From: Myxococcaceae bacterium
GTDB lineage: Bacteria; Myxococcota; Myxococcia; Myxococcales; Myxococcaceae
Assembly (NCBI GenBank): GCA_017881265.1
Contig: JADGRA010000016.1
Location: forward strand, 62,001 to 126,000
Direction: 5' to 3'
DNA: 64,000 bases
A model generated the notes under the pieces. It saw only the letters and a program-made list of their open reading frames with translations. It was not told where the DNA came from and ran no database searches. This document shows positions 43,235-54,657 of the stretch, piece after piece. Positions within the stretch are counted from its first letter, which is position 1; every line of letters starts with the position of its first letter. The translations under genes and the position numbers were made by a program.

Positions 43235-43654
43235 ATGGCTAGCATCGAGAAGTACGTGGTTCGAAATCTTATTGGACTCGACGCCGCGGCGCCGTGCAGT
43301 CAAGCCGCCAGTCTAATGGCAAAGCATCGAATCGGCGCCGTGGCGGTTCAGCAGAACAGCCGCGTCGTCGGACTGGTCACCGAGAGGGACCTCACGACGC
43401 GCGTCATGGCCCGAGGGCTGGGAAGTGACACTCCCATCGCCGAAGCGATGCGGCGAGACCTTCCCCACATCCTGGACTCCATCACCGAGGTGGAGTGCGC
43501 AACGCGCATGAAGGAGCACGAGACTCGCCATCTTCTTGTTGAGGAGAATGGCCAGCCTGTCGGAATCATCTCCATGCGCGACGTCATGCAGATGATGCTC
43601 GAGGACAAGCAATTCCTCATTGAACAGATGCAGGGCTACATCCAGGGGTATTAG
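43235..43654 (+). CDS. CBS-domain pair protein
   Basis: 139 aa from the ATG at 43235, preceded by GGAGGCAAGG. Two CBS motifs are visible: SLMAKHRIGAVAVQ..RVVGLVTERDL and CATRMKEHETRHLLVEENG..GIISMRDV. Stand-alone CBS pairs bind adenosine nucleotides and act as sensors. The long in-frame extension from 43055 is unlikely. The KynB-like cyclase gene follows after 11 nt, likely an operon. Confidence 0.88.
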   Translation: MASIEKYVVRNLIGLDAAAPCSQAASLMAKHRIGAVAVQQNSRVVGLVTERDLTTRVMARGLGSDTPIAEAMRRDLPHILDSITEVECATRMKEHETRHLLVEENGQPVGIISMRDVMQMMLEDKQFLIEQMQGYIQGY

Positions 43655-43665
43655 ATGGGCAGCGC

Positions 43666-44322
43666 ATGACTGTTGTTGATTTGAGTCATCCCATCCGCGA
43701 TGGGATGCCGGCCTACCCCGGTGTTCCGCCGCCACGGTTCGGGGCGTTGCGGACCCACGCCGACGTCGGGACTTACGCAGCCGGCACGAGTTTCCACATT
43801 GGAACCTACGCGCTCGGTGGCAACACAGGGACGTACGTTGATGCGCCATTCCATCGGTTTCCCACCGGGGCCGACTTGGCCTCGGTTCCGCTCGAGCGAC
43901 TGGTGAACATTCCTGGGGTCATCGTCGACGCTCCGGCCGACGGTCCGATTGCGCCGGGGACCGTCAACATCCGCGCTTGCAGCAGCCGCGCCGTGCTGTT
44001 TCGCACCGGTTGGGCAGAGCGCTGGGGCACGGAGGCGTACTTCCGCTCAGGGCCCTTTTTGACCGCGGCGACTTGCCAAGCGCTCGTCGAAGCGCGGGTC
44101 GTCCTGGTGGGCATTGATTGCGCCAACGTCGATGACATGACCGACGCTCACCGCCCCGCTCATACGCTGCTGCTCGGTGCAGGTATCCCCGTCGTGGAGC
44201 ACCTGCGTGGTCTCGAACTACTGCCGCCCTCGGGCTTTCGATTTACAGCGGCACCCCCGGCGCTGGTGGGAGGGACGTCTTTCCCGGTTCGCGCTTTCGC
44301 CGTCGTCGCAGCCGAATCCTAG
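43666..44322 (+). CDS. Cyclase-family (KynB-like) metallohydrolase
   Basis: 218 aa. The opening VVDLSHPIRDGMPAYPG and the metal-ligand segment GTYVDAPFHRFP identify the cyclase (arylformamidase-like) family. The segment RAVLFRTGW and VGIDCANVDD are also typical. A formylkynurenine formamidase role is possible, but no other tryptophan-degradation gene is near. It converges with and overlaps the DUF5612 gene by 4 nt. Confidence 0.85.
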   Translation: MTVVDLSHPIRDGMPAYPGVPPPRFGALRTHADVGTYAAGTSFHIGTYALGGNTGTYVDAPFHRFPTGADLASVPLERLVNIPGVIVDAPADGPIAPGTVNIRACSSRAVLFRTGWAERWGTEAYFRSGPFLTAATCQALVEARVVLVGIDCANVDDMTDAHRPAHTLLLGAGIPVVEHLRGLELLPPSGFRFTAAPPALVGGTSFPVRAFAVVAAES

Positions 44323-44984
44323 AAGACGCGCCGCTTCAGCCGCTCGAGGGTGAACTTGGCTGTATCCGCGACCGCCATCACCGCCATCACGCCCGCTTGA
44401 ACTGGGTCGCTGACCACCAGGTCGGCGGCATCCGGCACGCTGCCAGCCATATTCAAGCTGATGACGAGTAGCCCCCGCGCCCGCACCTCGCGGACCGCCT
44501 CTTCAATCTCGCCACCCATCAACGAGCCAGCCAGCACCAGCGCGCTTGCCCTGGGCAGGCGCGCCACGGCGCGCACCGCCTCGGCCAATGCCTTCTCCCC
44601 CACCAGGGGGATGGTATCCACCGAGATGTGCTCACCCCGGATGTTGTGCCGGTCCGCCTCGGAAATGGCCCCGAGCGCGACCTGCCCGACCTGGGCACCT
44701 CCCCCCATGATGATGAGGCGCTTGCCGTAGATGGTCCCAAGCGTCGGAACGGTGGCAACCGCTCGAACCACCGGGAGTCCCTCCAGGTCCCTCTTCAGGA
44801 CAGACACGGCTTCCAGCGGTAACGCCACCTCGAAGGATACGCGCGCCCCCGCCGCGGACTGCTCCACAATCTCGACCGAAGTGATGTCCCCCTGGTGCCG
44901 GGCGACCACCCCGGAGAGCTGGTGCAGGACGCCCGGGCCGGCCACGGTCTCGACGACGAGTCCGACGGTTTGGTTTTCCGACAT
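44319..44984 (-). CDS. ACT domain plus DUF5612 protein
   Basis: 221 aa from the ATG at 44984. The first part, VGLVVETVAGPGVLHQLSGV, is an ACT-like regulatory fold. The second, from about 100, has IIMGGGAQVGQVALGAISEADRHNI and VVSDPVQAGVMAVM, matching the DUF5612 pattern best known from archaea. The function is unknown. The frame further upstream to 45278 is rejected because no credible start or domain is there. Confidence 0.7.
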   Translation of the reverse strand: MSENQTVGLVVETVAGPGVLHQLSGVVARHQGDITSVEIVEQSAAGARVSFEVALPLEAVSVLKRDLEGLPVVRAVATVPTLGTIYGKRLIIMGGGAQVGQVALGAISEADRHNIRGEHISVDTIPLVGEKALAEAVRAVARLPRASALVLAGSLMGGEIEEAVREVRARGLLVISLNMAGSVPDAADLVVSDPVQAGVMAVMAVADTAKFTLERLKRRVF

Positions 44985-45131
44985 GGCACCCACTCTGCTC
45001 CTGGTGCGCATCGGGAGACAACGCCGGGCCGGTCCCGCCAGGCCGAAGTACTTCGTGCTTGAACCCGATGGGCTTTTATCGCAAGACCGTCGCCTCGTCT
45101 GACCCACCTTCGCTGAGCGAAAGCCCACCCC

Positions 45132-47261
45132 ATGCGAATTCTCCTTACCGTCGCCGTCCTTGTCGCTGGCGCTGGCAATGCCCGCGCAGACGAGGGTATG
45201 TGGACGTTCGACAACTTTCCAAGCGCCAAAGTGAAAGAGCGCTATGGGTTCAGCCCTGACAAGGCCTGGCTGGACCACGTGCAGAAGTCAGCCGTGCGCC
45301 TGGCTGGCGGCTGCTCGGCGAGCTTCGTCTCGGCCACTGGGCTGGTCATGACGAATCACCACTGCGCTCACCGCTGCATCGAGGAGCTCTCCAGCGCGAA
45401 GAAGAACTTCATTGCCGACGGGTTCTACGCCCGCTCCCCTGCTGAGGAGCTGACGTGCCCGACGATGGAAGTGAATCAGCTGCTGGAAATCACCGACGTC
45501 ACCGAGCGCATCCAGAACGCGACGGCCGGAAAGAGTGGCGCGGACTTCGCCAAGGCCGAGCGAAAAGCGATGAGCGAAATCGAGAAGGCCTGCGCGAGTA
45601 GCAAGAAAGTCCGCTGCGACGTGGTGACCCTCTACGCCGGAGGCAAGTACGACCTCTACCGCTATCGGCGGTTTCAAGACGTTCGTCTGGTTTTCGCCCC
45701 AGAGTTCGACATCGCCTTCTTTGGTGGTGACCCGGACAACTTCGAGTTTCCTCGCTACGACCTCGACGTCTCGTTCGTGCGCGTCTACGACGACGGGAAG
45801 CCGCTGAAGCTCGACGACTGGCTCCGCTGGAGTCCAGCGGGAGCAAAGGCAGACGAGCTGGTCTTCGTCGCCGGGAACCCCGGCGGCACCGACCGCTTGT
45901 TCACCGTTTCGCAGCTGGACTTCGTTCGGGACGTGTCGCAGCCGTGGTCGTTGATTTACTATTCCGAGTTGCGCGGCGTGCTCGAGGAGTTCGCCACGAA
46001 GGGTCCCGAGCAGCAGCGAACGAGCCAGAGCCTGATTTTCGGAGTCGAGAACAGCCTCAAGGCCTGGAAGGGTCGAGAGGCCACGCTCGTGCAGCCCGGT
46101 TTCATGGAAGGCCGACGCACCGCGGAAGCGGCCTTCCGCGCCAAGCTGGCTGCGGACCCCAAGCTGCAGGACACGCCAGGCGCCTTTGACGCCATCACCA
46201 AGGGGGAGGCAGCCTACCGGGGGTTCTACGTCAGGGCCATCCTGCTCGAAGGGACCCCCTCCGCGTCTCGCGTGGTCCCGGCTCCCTTTGGCTTCCGTGG
46301 AGACCTCTTCGCCAATGCGCGGATTCTCGTTCGGTTAGCCGCTGAGGCTTCCAAGCCGAACGGCGAGCGGCTCAGGGAGTTCACCGATGCTCGGCTGCCC
46401 GCAATCGAAGCCCGGCTCGCAAGCACGGCGCCGATTCATTCGGACCTGGAAGTCGAACTCCTCACCTTCTCGCTCACCAAGCTGCGTGAATCACTCGGTG
46501 CGGATGACGCCTTGGTCAAGAAAGTGCTGGGCCAAAGGTCACCCCGCCAGGTGGCGACTGCGGCAGTTCGAGGGACGAAGCTGGGCGACCCGAAGGTGCG
46601 CCTGGCCCTCAAGGCGGGCGGCACGGCAGCGCTCGCCGCCAGCACGGACCCGATGATTGGGCTCGCAACCCTGGTCGACCCCGACGCGCGAGCGATTCGA
46701 GCCAAGTACGAGCAAGAGGTCGATGCCGTCGTGGTGCGCGAGTCCGCGAAGCTGGCGCGTGCTCGCTTCGCTCTGGTCGGCACGGGTACGTACCCCGACG
46801 CGACCTTCAGCCCGCGCCTGTCCTTTGGAACCATCAAGGGATGGACGGAGCCCGACGGCCTGGGCGGTACGCGCACCGTCCCCGCGTTTACCTACTTTTC
46901 CGGCGCCTTCGAACGCGCAACAGGTGTCTTTCCCTTTGAGTTGCCGAAGTCCTGGCTCGCGGCTCGGTCCCGGCTGGACCTCCAGACGCCGTTCGACCAG
47001 GCCTCGGACAACGACATCATCGGCGGCAATTCCGGCTCGCCCCTCCTCAACCAGAAGGCAGAGGTGGTCGGCCTCATCTTCGATGGCAACATCCCGTCGC
47101 TCGGAGGCGACTATTACTTCGACGACGCGACCAACCGCGCGGTCAGCGTCCATTCGAGTGCCCTCCTCCAGGCGCTGGACCGAATCTACGGGGCCAAGCG
47201 CGTTCTGGAGGAGATTGCTCCGGCCGGTGCGCCGGGGTCATCCAGCGTCGGGGCCCACTAA
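45132..47261 (+). CDS. S46-family dipeptidyl peptidase (DPP7/DPP11-like), exported
   Basis: 709 aa with a signal peptide (LLTVAVLVAGAGNARA). It has a chymotrypsin-like S46 catalytic triad: His in LVMTNHHCAHRC (about 72-83), Asp in FPRYDLDVSFVR (about 213-224), and Ser in DNDIIGGNSGSPLLN (about 628-642). Such periplasmic enzymes release N-terminal dipeptides from oligopeptides. The length and GGNSGSPL motif are normal for the family. No partner genes are adjacent. Confidence 0.93.
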   Translation: MRILLTVAVLVAGAGNARADEGMWTFDNFPSAKVKERYGFSPDKAWLDHVQKSAVRLAGGCSASFVSATGLVMTNHHCAHRCIEELSSAKKNFIADGFYARSPAEELTCPTMEVNQLLEITDVTERIQNATAGKSGADFAKAERKAMSEIEKACASSKKVRCDVVTLYAGGKYDLYRYRRFQDVRLVFAPEFDIAFFGGDPDNFEFPRYDLDVSFVRVYDDGKPLKLDDWLRWSPAGAKADELVFVAGNPGGTDRLFTVSQLDFVRDVSQPWSLIYYSELRGVLEEFATKGPEQQRTSQSLIFGVENSLKAWKGREATLVQPGFMEGRRTAEAAFRAKLAADPKLQDTPGAFDAITKGEAAYRGFYVRAILLEGTPSASRVVPAPFGFRGDLFANARILVRLAAEASKPNGERLREFTDARLPAIEARLASTAPIHSDLEVELLTFSLTKLRESLGADDALVKKVLGQRSPRQVATAAVRGTKLGDPKVRLALKAGGTAALAASTDPMIGLATLVDPDARAIRAKYEQEVDAVVVRESAKLARARFALVGTGTYPDATFSPRLSFGTIKGWTEPDGLGGTRTVPAFTYFSGAFERATGVFPFELPKSWLAARSRLDLQTPFDQASDNDIIGGNSGSPLLNQKAEVVGLIFDGNIPSLGGDYYFDDATNRAVSVHSSALLQALDRIYGAKRVLEEIAPAGAPGSSSVGAH

Positions 47262-47307
47262 CGCGCGCCCGTGCTTTACCTCGACCTCACGAGCGGCGAC
47301 AGCCGCC

Positions 47308-48909
47308 TCACTCCCACTCAATGGTGGCTGGGGGCTTGCTAGAGATGTCGTAGACCACACGGTTGATGCCACGGACCTCGTTGGTGATGCGGGAGGACAT
47401 TCGCCCCAGCAGCTCGTGCGGTAGGCGTGCCCAGTCCGCGGTCATGCCGTCGAGGGAGTTGACGGCACGGATGACACAGGTGGATTCATAGGTGCGCTCG
47501 TCCCCCATCACCCCGACGCTCTGGATGGGGAGAAGGACCGCGAAGGCCTGCCACACCCTGTCGTAGACGCCCGCCGCCCGCACTTCCTCCTGGACGATGA
47601 GGTCAGCCCGGCGGACGAGCTCCAGCCGCTGCTCGGTGATTGGGCCCAGCACGCGGACGGCGAGCCCGGGCCCGGGGAATGGGTGGCGGCGAACCATGGG
47701 TTCGGGAAGCCCGAGCTCCCGCCCAAGCTCGCGCACCTCATCCTTGAAGAGCTCTCGGAGGGGCTCGACCAGCTTCAGCTTCATGACCTCGGGAAGCCCC
47801 CCGACGTTGTGGTGGCTCTTGATGGTTGCCGATGGGCCCTTGGTAGAAACGGACTCGATGACGTCCGGATAGAGGGTCCCTTGGGCGAGGAAGTCCGCGT
47901 CCTTCACCTCGTGCGCCGCTTCCTCGAAGACGGAGATGAATTCGCGGCCGATGATTTTCCGCTTCTTTTCGGGGTCGGTGACGCCGGCCAACGCCTCGAG
48001 GAAGCGTTTTCGCGCATCCACCGTGCGAAGCGGAACATGGAAAGAGCCCTGAAACAGTGCCTCGACCTGTTCGCGTTCGCCCTCGCGGAGAAGCCCATTG
48101 TCTACGAAGATGCAGGTGAGCCGCTCGCCGACGGCACGGTGGATGAGGAGGGCCGCCACCGAGCTGTCGACTCCCCCCGAGAGGCCACAGATGACTTTTC
48201 CCGCCGGCCCCACCTTGTCCCGGATGAGGCTGACGGCTTCCTCGGCGAAGCCCTTCATCGTCCAGGTGCCGGACAGCTTGCACACGCCAAAGAGGAAGGC
48301 GCGGAGGATGTCCTTGCCGCGCGGCGTATGCACCACCTCGGGGTGGAACTGAAGGCCGTACAGGGCCCGCTCGCTATGGGCCGCCGCCGCGAAGGGCGCG
48401 TTCGCGGTGCGGGCGATGGGCACAAAGCCGGGTGGGAGGGCTTCGACCCGGTCCCCGTGGCTCATCCACACGTCCAGCTTCTCTCCGGCCGTGAATGGCG
48501 CCAGGGGGCCGCGTGAAGCAAGGACCTCCACTTGGGCTGGACCGAACTCCCGGTGCGCGGCGGCATCCACCCTGCCACCCAGAAGCTTCGCCATGAGCTG
48601 AAGCCCGTAGCAGATGCCGAGCACAGGCACGCCCAGGTCGAAGACGCCGGAGTCGCAGACGGGGCTTCCGGTCGCCTCGACGGACATCGGGCCGCCGGAA
48701 AGCACAATCCCCCGGGGAGCGAATGCGCGCACCTGGGCCAGGGTCAGGTCCGGGCGGTGGATTTCACAGTAGACCCCGAGCTCTCGAATCCGGCGGGCGA
48801 TGAGCTGGGTGTACTGACTGCCAAAGTCGAGGATGAGGACCTTCTCGTCGTGGATGTGGCCAGACGTGTGGCCACCCTCCCCTCGCGCCGTCGCTTCTTG
48901 CCTTGCCAT
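47308..48909 (-). CDS. guaA: GMP synthase (glutamine-hydrolysing)
   Basis: 533 aa. The N-terminal class-I amidotransferase has the catalytic Cys in [12 protein letters not shown] and the His in [11 protein letters not shown]. The ATP-pyrophosphatase P-loop is [14 protein letters not shown]. The dimerisation domain ends in IEWE. It converts XMP to GMP. The start follows AAAGGAAG. guaB lies 4 kb away on the same strand and is not adjacent. Confidence 0.96.
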   Translation of the reverse strand: MARQEATARGEGGHTSGHIHDEKVLILDFGSQYTQLIARRIRELGVYCEIHRPDLTLAQVRAFAPRGIVLSGGPMSVEATGSPVCDSGVFDLGVPVLGICYGLQLMAKLLGGRVDAAAHREFGPAQVEVLASRGPLAPFTAGEKLDVWMSHGDRVEALPPGFVPIARTANAPFAAAAHSERALYGLQFHPEVVHTPRGKDILRAFLFGVCKLSGTWTMKGFAEEAVSLIRDKVGPAGKVICGLSGGVDSSVAALLIHRAVGERLTCIFVDNGLLREGEREQVEALFQGSFHVPLRTVDARKRFLEALAGVTDPEKKRKIIGREFISVFEEAAHEVKDADFLAQGTLYPDVIESVSTKGPSATIKSHHNVGGLPEVMKLKLVEPLRELFKDEVRELGRELGLPEPMVRRHPFPGPGLAVRVLGPITEQRLELVRRADLIVQEEVRAAGVYDRVWQAFAVLLPIQSVGVMGDERTYESTCVIRAVNSLDGMTADWARLPHELLGRMSSRITNEVRGINRVVYDISSKPPATIEWE

Positions 48910-49047
48910 CTTCCTTTCTTAATACGACGGGTCTGACTTCGCGTGCATCCCCCCGTCCAGCCACCGGCTTTTCGCGAGAAACCCGGCTGGCCGAGGTCTT
49001 GTTCGAGGCGGCACGGGGCCCCTTCCCGGTTTAACCCGCCCCCGCTG

Positions 49048-50448
49048 CTAGCTCGGCGCCTTTACGACGGTGACCGTGCAGTCCGCCTCGGCCACGACTT
49101 GGGAGGAGACACTTCCCAGGTACCGACGGAGGGGCGAGCTTCCACGGGCGCCGATGACTATCTGGTCGACCTTGTTGCTGGTCGCAAACTCGATGATGGC
49201 CCTGGCTGGGTCCGCGCTCTCCAGCACGTGGTAGGTGACACGCCCGGGGGCGATGTCCAACGGTCGTGCCCAGTGTTTGAGTTCCACCAGGCGCGTCACC
49301 CTTAGGTTCCGGCCCTCTGCATCCACCGTCGGAGGCGCCGCCACGGCCAGCCTCGAGGTGCGCAGCACCGTCACGCAGGCGAGCCGGGCTCCGGGTTCAG
49401 ACTCGAAGACTCGGCGGGCAGCGACGCGGAGCCCCCGGTCCAGGCCGGCGGACCCCTGGGCGACGTCGATGGCCACCAGGACGATGGGGGCCTTCGCGAG
49501 GCGGCCGACCACTGAGTTGGCGAGTTCACCTTCGGTGGCGAGTGTCTTCATCCAGCGTCGCATCACCTTCACGATGCCATCTCGGCGCAGCCTCCTCGAG
49601 CGTTCGGTCAGCGCCACCTGGTCAGAGTGCTGGAGGTCGAACACCACCTGGGCAGCCGTCTGGTACCGCTGCGCCGGATCGACCTCCAGGCACCGCAGGA
49701 TGACCTCCTGCAGCCAGGGTGGACAGTCCGGATTGCGGGCCCGTGGCGGGACGGGGTCTCGGTAGAGGCGCCGTCGCAGACCGCGCACCGAGCCTGGATT
49801 TCCGAAGGGCCGGGCATCGGTGAGCAGGTGGTACAGCATCACCCCGAGCGCGAAGAGGTCGCTGCGAGGGTCGCTCCGCGTCCGCCGGATTTGCTCCGGG
49901 GACATGTAGGGCGCCGTCCCCATCGGGATGCGGAACTGCTCTGCCAGTAGGTCCGGAAGATGGTCGTGACGGGCAAGGCCGTAATCGATGAGGACCACCT
50001 CGCCGGTGGACCGAAACATGATGTTGCTCGGCTTGACGTCCAGGTGAATCACGTGCTGCCCGTGGAGGTCATGCAGCGCGGCAGCCACACGCGCTCCGAT
50101 GGAGGCCACCTCCTCGGCCGGCAACGGGGCCCGGTCGAAGCGCGGGCGGAGGGACTCCCCAGGAACGAGTTCCATGACGAGGTAGGGTTGCTTCGAGAAG
50201 TCACCCGAGGCCACCAGTCGCGGGACGTGAATCCCGGAGAGCGTCGGCAGAATCATCTGCTCGACCTCGAAGCCGACAATCGCGGCTGGGTCGTCCTCCT
50301 GGTGAAGGGAGGGCACCTTCATCACCAACGGCGGACCGCCGTCCGCGGGCACGACGCGCCAGAGCGACGCCATGCTGCCCTGGTGCAGGCGCTCCTCGAG
50401 CCGAAACCCGTCGATGCTCATTCCTGCCTGAAGCCGCGACTGCTCCAT
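49048..50448 (-). CDS. Ser/Thr protein kinase fused to a UspA domain
   Basis: 466 aa. The kinase domain covers about 10-275: VMKVPS has the Lys, HLDVKPSN is the catalytic loop, and LIDYGLAR replaces the usual DFG with DYG. A C-terminal universal-stress domain begins at about 325 (IVLVAIDVAQ) and ends with GARGSSPLRRYLGSVSSQVV, which has the ATP-binding G-2x-G-8x-GS spacing. This fusion suggests a stress-sensing kinase whose nucleotide-binding tail may tune it. The metallophosphoesterase gene lies just 8 nt upstream on the same strand. Confidence 0.9.
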   Translation of the reverse strand: MEQSRLQAGMSIDGFRLEERLHQGSMASLWRVVPADGGPPLVMKVPSLHQEDDPAAIVGFEVEQMILPTLSGIHVPRLVASGDFSKQPYLVMELVPGESLRPRFDRAPLPAEEVASIGARVAAALHDLHGQHVIHLDVKPSNIMFRSTGEVVLIDYGLARHDHLPDLLAEQFRIPMGTAPYMSPEQIRRTRSDPRSDLFALGVMLYHLLTDARPFGNPGSVRGLRRRLYRDPVPPRARNPDCPPWLQEVILRCLEVDPAQRYQTAAQVVFDLQHSDQVALTERSRRLRRDGIVKVMRRWMKTLATEGELANSVVGRLAKAPIVLVAIDVAQGSAGLDRGLRVAARRVFESEPGARLACVTVLRTSRLAVAAPPTVDAEGRNLRVTRLVELKHWARPLDIAPGRVTYHVLESADPARAIIEFATSNKVDQIVIGARGSSPLRRYLGSVSSQVVAEADCTVTVVKAPS

Positions 50449-50456
50449 GTCCTTTG

Positions 50457-51200
50457 TCAGACCCCAGCCTCGAGGCGCCGCCCGAGCGCTTCGGGGAGGC
50501 CGGCCGCTCGCACCTTCCGCGCAGCCTCCGCGGTGTCATAGGGCACGCGAAAGAAGGTGAGCACGTCGCCCTGGTCGTCGAAGGTTGCGTAGCTCGCCGC
50601 GGGGAGGCCGTCCCGCGGCTGCCCAACCGAGCCAGCGATGACCAGCCAGCGGCGCCGACTTCCCAACGGAATCCCCGTTCCGGCCACTGGGTCAAAGTGT
50701 GACACGGTTCCGGCGGGCGACAGGTGGTACAGCGCGGGACGGTGGACATGGCCACAGAAGGTCTGTCGGCAGCGAGTCGCAGCCAGGCTGCGCCCGACGT
50801 CCTGGCCGCTGGTGAGGTACTCCCATCCCGCCGGGTCCCAGGCATTGGCATGGACGTAGAGGCAACTTCCCTGCTCCACCGTCATCGGCAGGGCGCCCAG
50901 AAACGCAAGCTGGGAAGCAGCCAGCTGCGATCGCGTCCATTTGACGGCCTGGCTGGCTTCCGCGGTCATGGAGGCGCTCGGGCCAAGCGCCACGGCTTGG
51001 TCGTGGTTGCCCAGGACCGCCACCGAGCCCTGTGCCACCGAGTGCATGACCCACTCCACGACGGGCGCAGGGTCGGCTCCGTAGCCGACGAGGTCGCCGA
51101 GGAAGGCATACCGGTCGACCCGTTGCTCCCGTGCGTGTTCCAGGCAGGCCCGGAACGCTTCCAGATTGGCGTGGACGTCAGCGAGCAGGGCCATCCGCAT
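50457..51200 (-). CDS. Calcineurin-like metallophosphoesterase
   Basis: 247 aa from the ATG at 51200. The di-metal motifs are ADVHANLEAF, FLGDLVGYGAD, LGNHDQAV and CGHVHRPAL. This is the YfcE/YmdB-like class of small phosphodiesterases. The further in-frame start at 51404 is not supported. It is 8 nt upstream of the kinase-UspA gene on the same strand, suggesting an operon in which the enzyme is translated first. Confidence 0.88.
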   Translation of the reverse strand: MRMALLADVHANLEAFRACLEHAREQRVDRYAFLGDLVGYGADPAPVVEWVMHSVAQGSVAVLGNHDQAVALGPSASMTAEASQAVKWTRSQLAASQLAFLGALPMTVEQGSCLYVHANAWDPAGWEYLTSGQDVGRSLAATRCRQTFCGHVHRPALYHLSPAGTVSHFDPVAGTGIPLGSRRRWLVIAGSVGQPRDGLPAASYATFDDQGDVLTFFRVPYDTAEAARKVRAAGLPEALGRRLEAGV

Positions 51201-51277
51201 GGGGACCCCAAGAGTCGTTGACTTCCGGACGACGTGGCAATGCACAACGGACGGAAGCGCCGCCCAGGACGTGGAGG

Positions 51278-51292
51278 CTCCAATGGTTGGAG
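51278..51292. promoter_or_regulatory. Perfect inverted repeat in the divergent gap
   Basis: CTCCAA and TTGGAG flank TGG between the phosphoesterase and the CBS-protein genes, upstream of both. It could be a small operator or a hairpin. No regulator is assigned. Confidence 0.3.
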
Positions 51293-51433
51293 TCGGACCA
51301 GAAGCCTCAGGAATTGCGGCCCTTTCGGCCGGGACCGCAGGAAATGCGTCCGCGCGCCAGCTTCTGCGCTTGGCCCCGGGCTGGAACGGGCCTTGCTCGG
51401 TCATTGTCGGTGGACCAACAAAGGAGGCTCCCC

Positions 51434-51979
51434 ATGGACGCCCTCGCTGGCGGCGAGCGCCTGACGAAGCCCAAGCGGCCTGCAGGCGATGAAAACGGCC
51501 TGCTGGACCCGGAAACAGCGGTGTCGTGGATTATGAATCAAGAAGTGGTCTCGGTGCGCCCCGACTTGTCGCTCAGGTCACTCGAGTCGCTTCTCATCTC
51601 CCAGGACCTCAGCCGCGTCCCGGTCATCGACGAGACCGGAATGCTGCTGGGCGTCGTCTCGAAGACCGACCTCGTCGCTCACCACCTCGACCAGGGCGAT
51701 TCGGTGGATGAGGCCCCGGTCCGAAGGCCCGAGCGCCAGAGCTCACAGTCCACCAACCCCCCCATTTTCCAATCGCAGGTGGAGAATCCGGACACCGTCG
51801 CCGAGGTGATGTGTCAGACGGTGCTCACCGTGACCCCGGAGACCACAATCGCCCGCGCGGCCGAGGTCATGGCGGTGCACCGGGTGCACGGCCTCCCGGT
51901 GGTTGGCCCGAACCGGGCGGTCATCGGGTGGATTTCAACCCTCGACATCCTCTCCTGGGTTTCGGGACTGACGTACTGA
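51434..51979 (+). CDS. Two-CBS-domain protein
   Basis: 181 aa from the ATG at 51434, which is preceded by AAGGAGG. The first CBS is around DLSRVPVIDETGMLLGVVSK and the second at MAVHRVHGLPVVGPNRAV and GWISTLDILSWVSG. A Gln/Ser/Pro linker of about 30 residues joins them. The nucleotide ligand is unknown. It is divergent from the metallophosphoesterase/kinase pair, with 233 bp between them. Confidence 0.9.
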   Translation: MDALAGGERLTKPKRPAGDENGLLDPETAVSWIMNQEVVSVRPDLSLRSLESLLISQDLSRVPVIDETGMLLGVVSKTDLVAHHLDQGDSVDEAPVRRPERQSSQSTNPPIFQSQVENPDTVAEVMCQTVLTVTPETTIARAAEVMAVHRVHGLPVVGPNRAVIGWISTLDILSWVSGLTY

Positions 51980-52068
51980 CCGAGGTCCCGGCGGCCGCCC
52001 GCGGGACGCAGCGGGTGCGCCAGTTTTGGCTGGCCGCGAAGAGTCTGCGGAGCGCCGGGGGTGCGCCC

Positions 52069-52551
52069 TTAGGGCAACCCGATGCCGGAGCCATCCTTCT
52101 TCTTCGTGACGGGAAGCCCCTCCGCGGTGCGGCGGAAGCGTTCCTGGACCTCGGTGGACACCTCGCGCGCCGCCCAGGGATAGAGCCCACCGTCCTCGCT
52201 CTCGGCGTGGTCACCCAGCCGCCGGAGGAAGGATTCCACCGCGTCGGCCCGCATCAAGTGCAGGTCCAGGTCGACGCCAAACTCCGTGAGGACTTTGCGA
52301 AAGAAGTGGTGGTCCTCCTCGATGGCCTTGGCTTCGACGGGGTGTCCCCGGCGGTACGGCGGAAGTAGCTCCGCTTCCTCGGCGTTGATGTGCGCCAGCA
52401 GGGCGCTCTCGAAGGTCGCCCACATGGGCCGCAGCTTCGACCGGTCGTCCTTCTTCGCTTCGGCGACGAGGTCCTCGAAGAGCTTGACCATCTTCTTGTG
52501 ATGGCCTCGTAGCGGGTGCGACGGCGGCGGGTGACCTCTCTTGGCGGACAT
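52069..52551 (-). CDS. Hemerythrin-like (HHE) domain protein
   Basis: 160 aa. The HHE ligand pattern is visible: HPLRGHHKKMVKLF, FESALLAHINAEEAELLPPY and EEDHHFFRKVLTEF. A di-iron, oxygen- or nitric-oxide-binding four-helix bundle is likely. The C-terminus ends in a basic KKKDGSG tail. It lies 29 nt downstream of the TraR/DksA-type gene's end on the same strand, but the order does not define an operon. Confidence 0.85.
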   Translation of the reverse strand: MSAKRGHPPPSHPLRGHHKKMVKLFEDLVAEAKKDDRSKLRPMWATFESALLAHINAEEAELLPPYRRGHPVEAKAIEEDHHFFRKVLTEFGVDLDLHLMRADAVESFLRRLGDHAESEDGGLYPWAAREVSTEVQERFRRTAEGLPVTKKKDGSGIGLP

Positions 52552-52580
52552 GTGGACTCCTCTGCTGTCAGGTGTGGGCC

Positions 52581-52916
52581 TCAGGAAACGGGCGGCGGGC
52601 CCCGGGCGGCGGACGAGGCCGCCGGGTCACAGTCATTGCACAACGCCGCCTCTGGCTCGGCAAGCAAACGCTGCGTGCCCAGCGCGCGGCCGCACCGCTC
52701 GCAGATGCCATACGCCCGCTGGACCAGGCGCAGCAGGGCGCGGTCCACATTTCGAAGCTCCTCGGTGGTGAGCTCGAGGCCCCGCCAGTCCCCGGCCGCC
52801 TCGGACTTGTTCGCCCAGGCGGAGCGCAAGCGGAGTGCCGAGCTGGCGATGGACTCCACCAGGCGCTCTCTGCGTGCGAGCAGGCGAATGCGAATCACGC
52901 GCTCGAACCGTGTCAT
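52581..52916 (-). CDS. TraR/DksA-type zinc-finger protein
   Basis: About 111 aa from the ATG at 52916. A GTG at 52985 would add 23 residues. The four-cysteine zinc finger is CERCGRALGTQRLLAEPEA and then LCNDC. The N-terminal helical part carries basic and acidic residues. Members bind RNA polymerase secondary channels or act with (p)ppGpp. An HD hydrolase of the alarmone type lies 18 kb away. Both are common, so no link is claimed. Confidence 0.85.
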   Translation of the reverse strand: MTRFERVIRIRLLARRERLVESIASSALRLRSAWANKSEAAGDWRGLELTTEELRNVDRALLRLVQRAYGICERCGRALGTQRLLAEPEAALCNDCDPAASSAARGPPPVS

Positions 52917-53114
52917 CGTCTCAGTCCCAGGTGCACCTTCCTCAGCAAGGGCCGGACCAAGCCCCTTCCGGGCGGGGCCCGACACGTTCGTGCTACCTCC
53001 GATGTCGCAAGCTTTGCGCGGAGGGCCCCCACGGAACGCTGGGGGCTACGCGCCGCGCCGAACGTTCACTGCTCGAAAGGCCGCCGCAGTGGAGCCGACC
53101 GCCCGCCCTGGGGG

Positions 53115-54581
<1,467 letters not shown>

Positions 54582-54657
54582 CTATACGCGGCCGGACTGC
54601 CAAAAGCGAGCCACGGCCGGCCCGGGAACCCGTCCGGACCGATATAAGTTATTGGTT

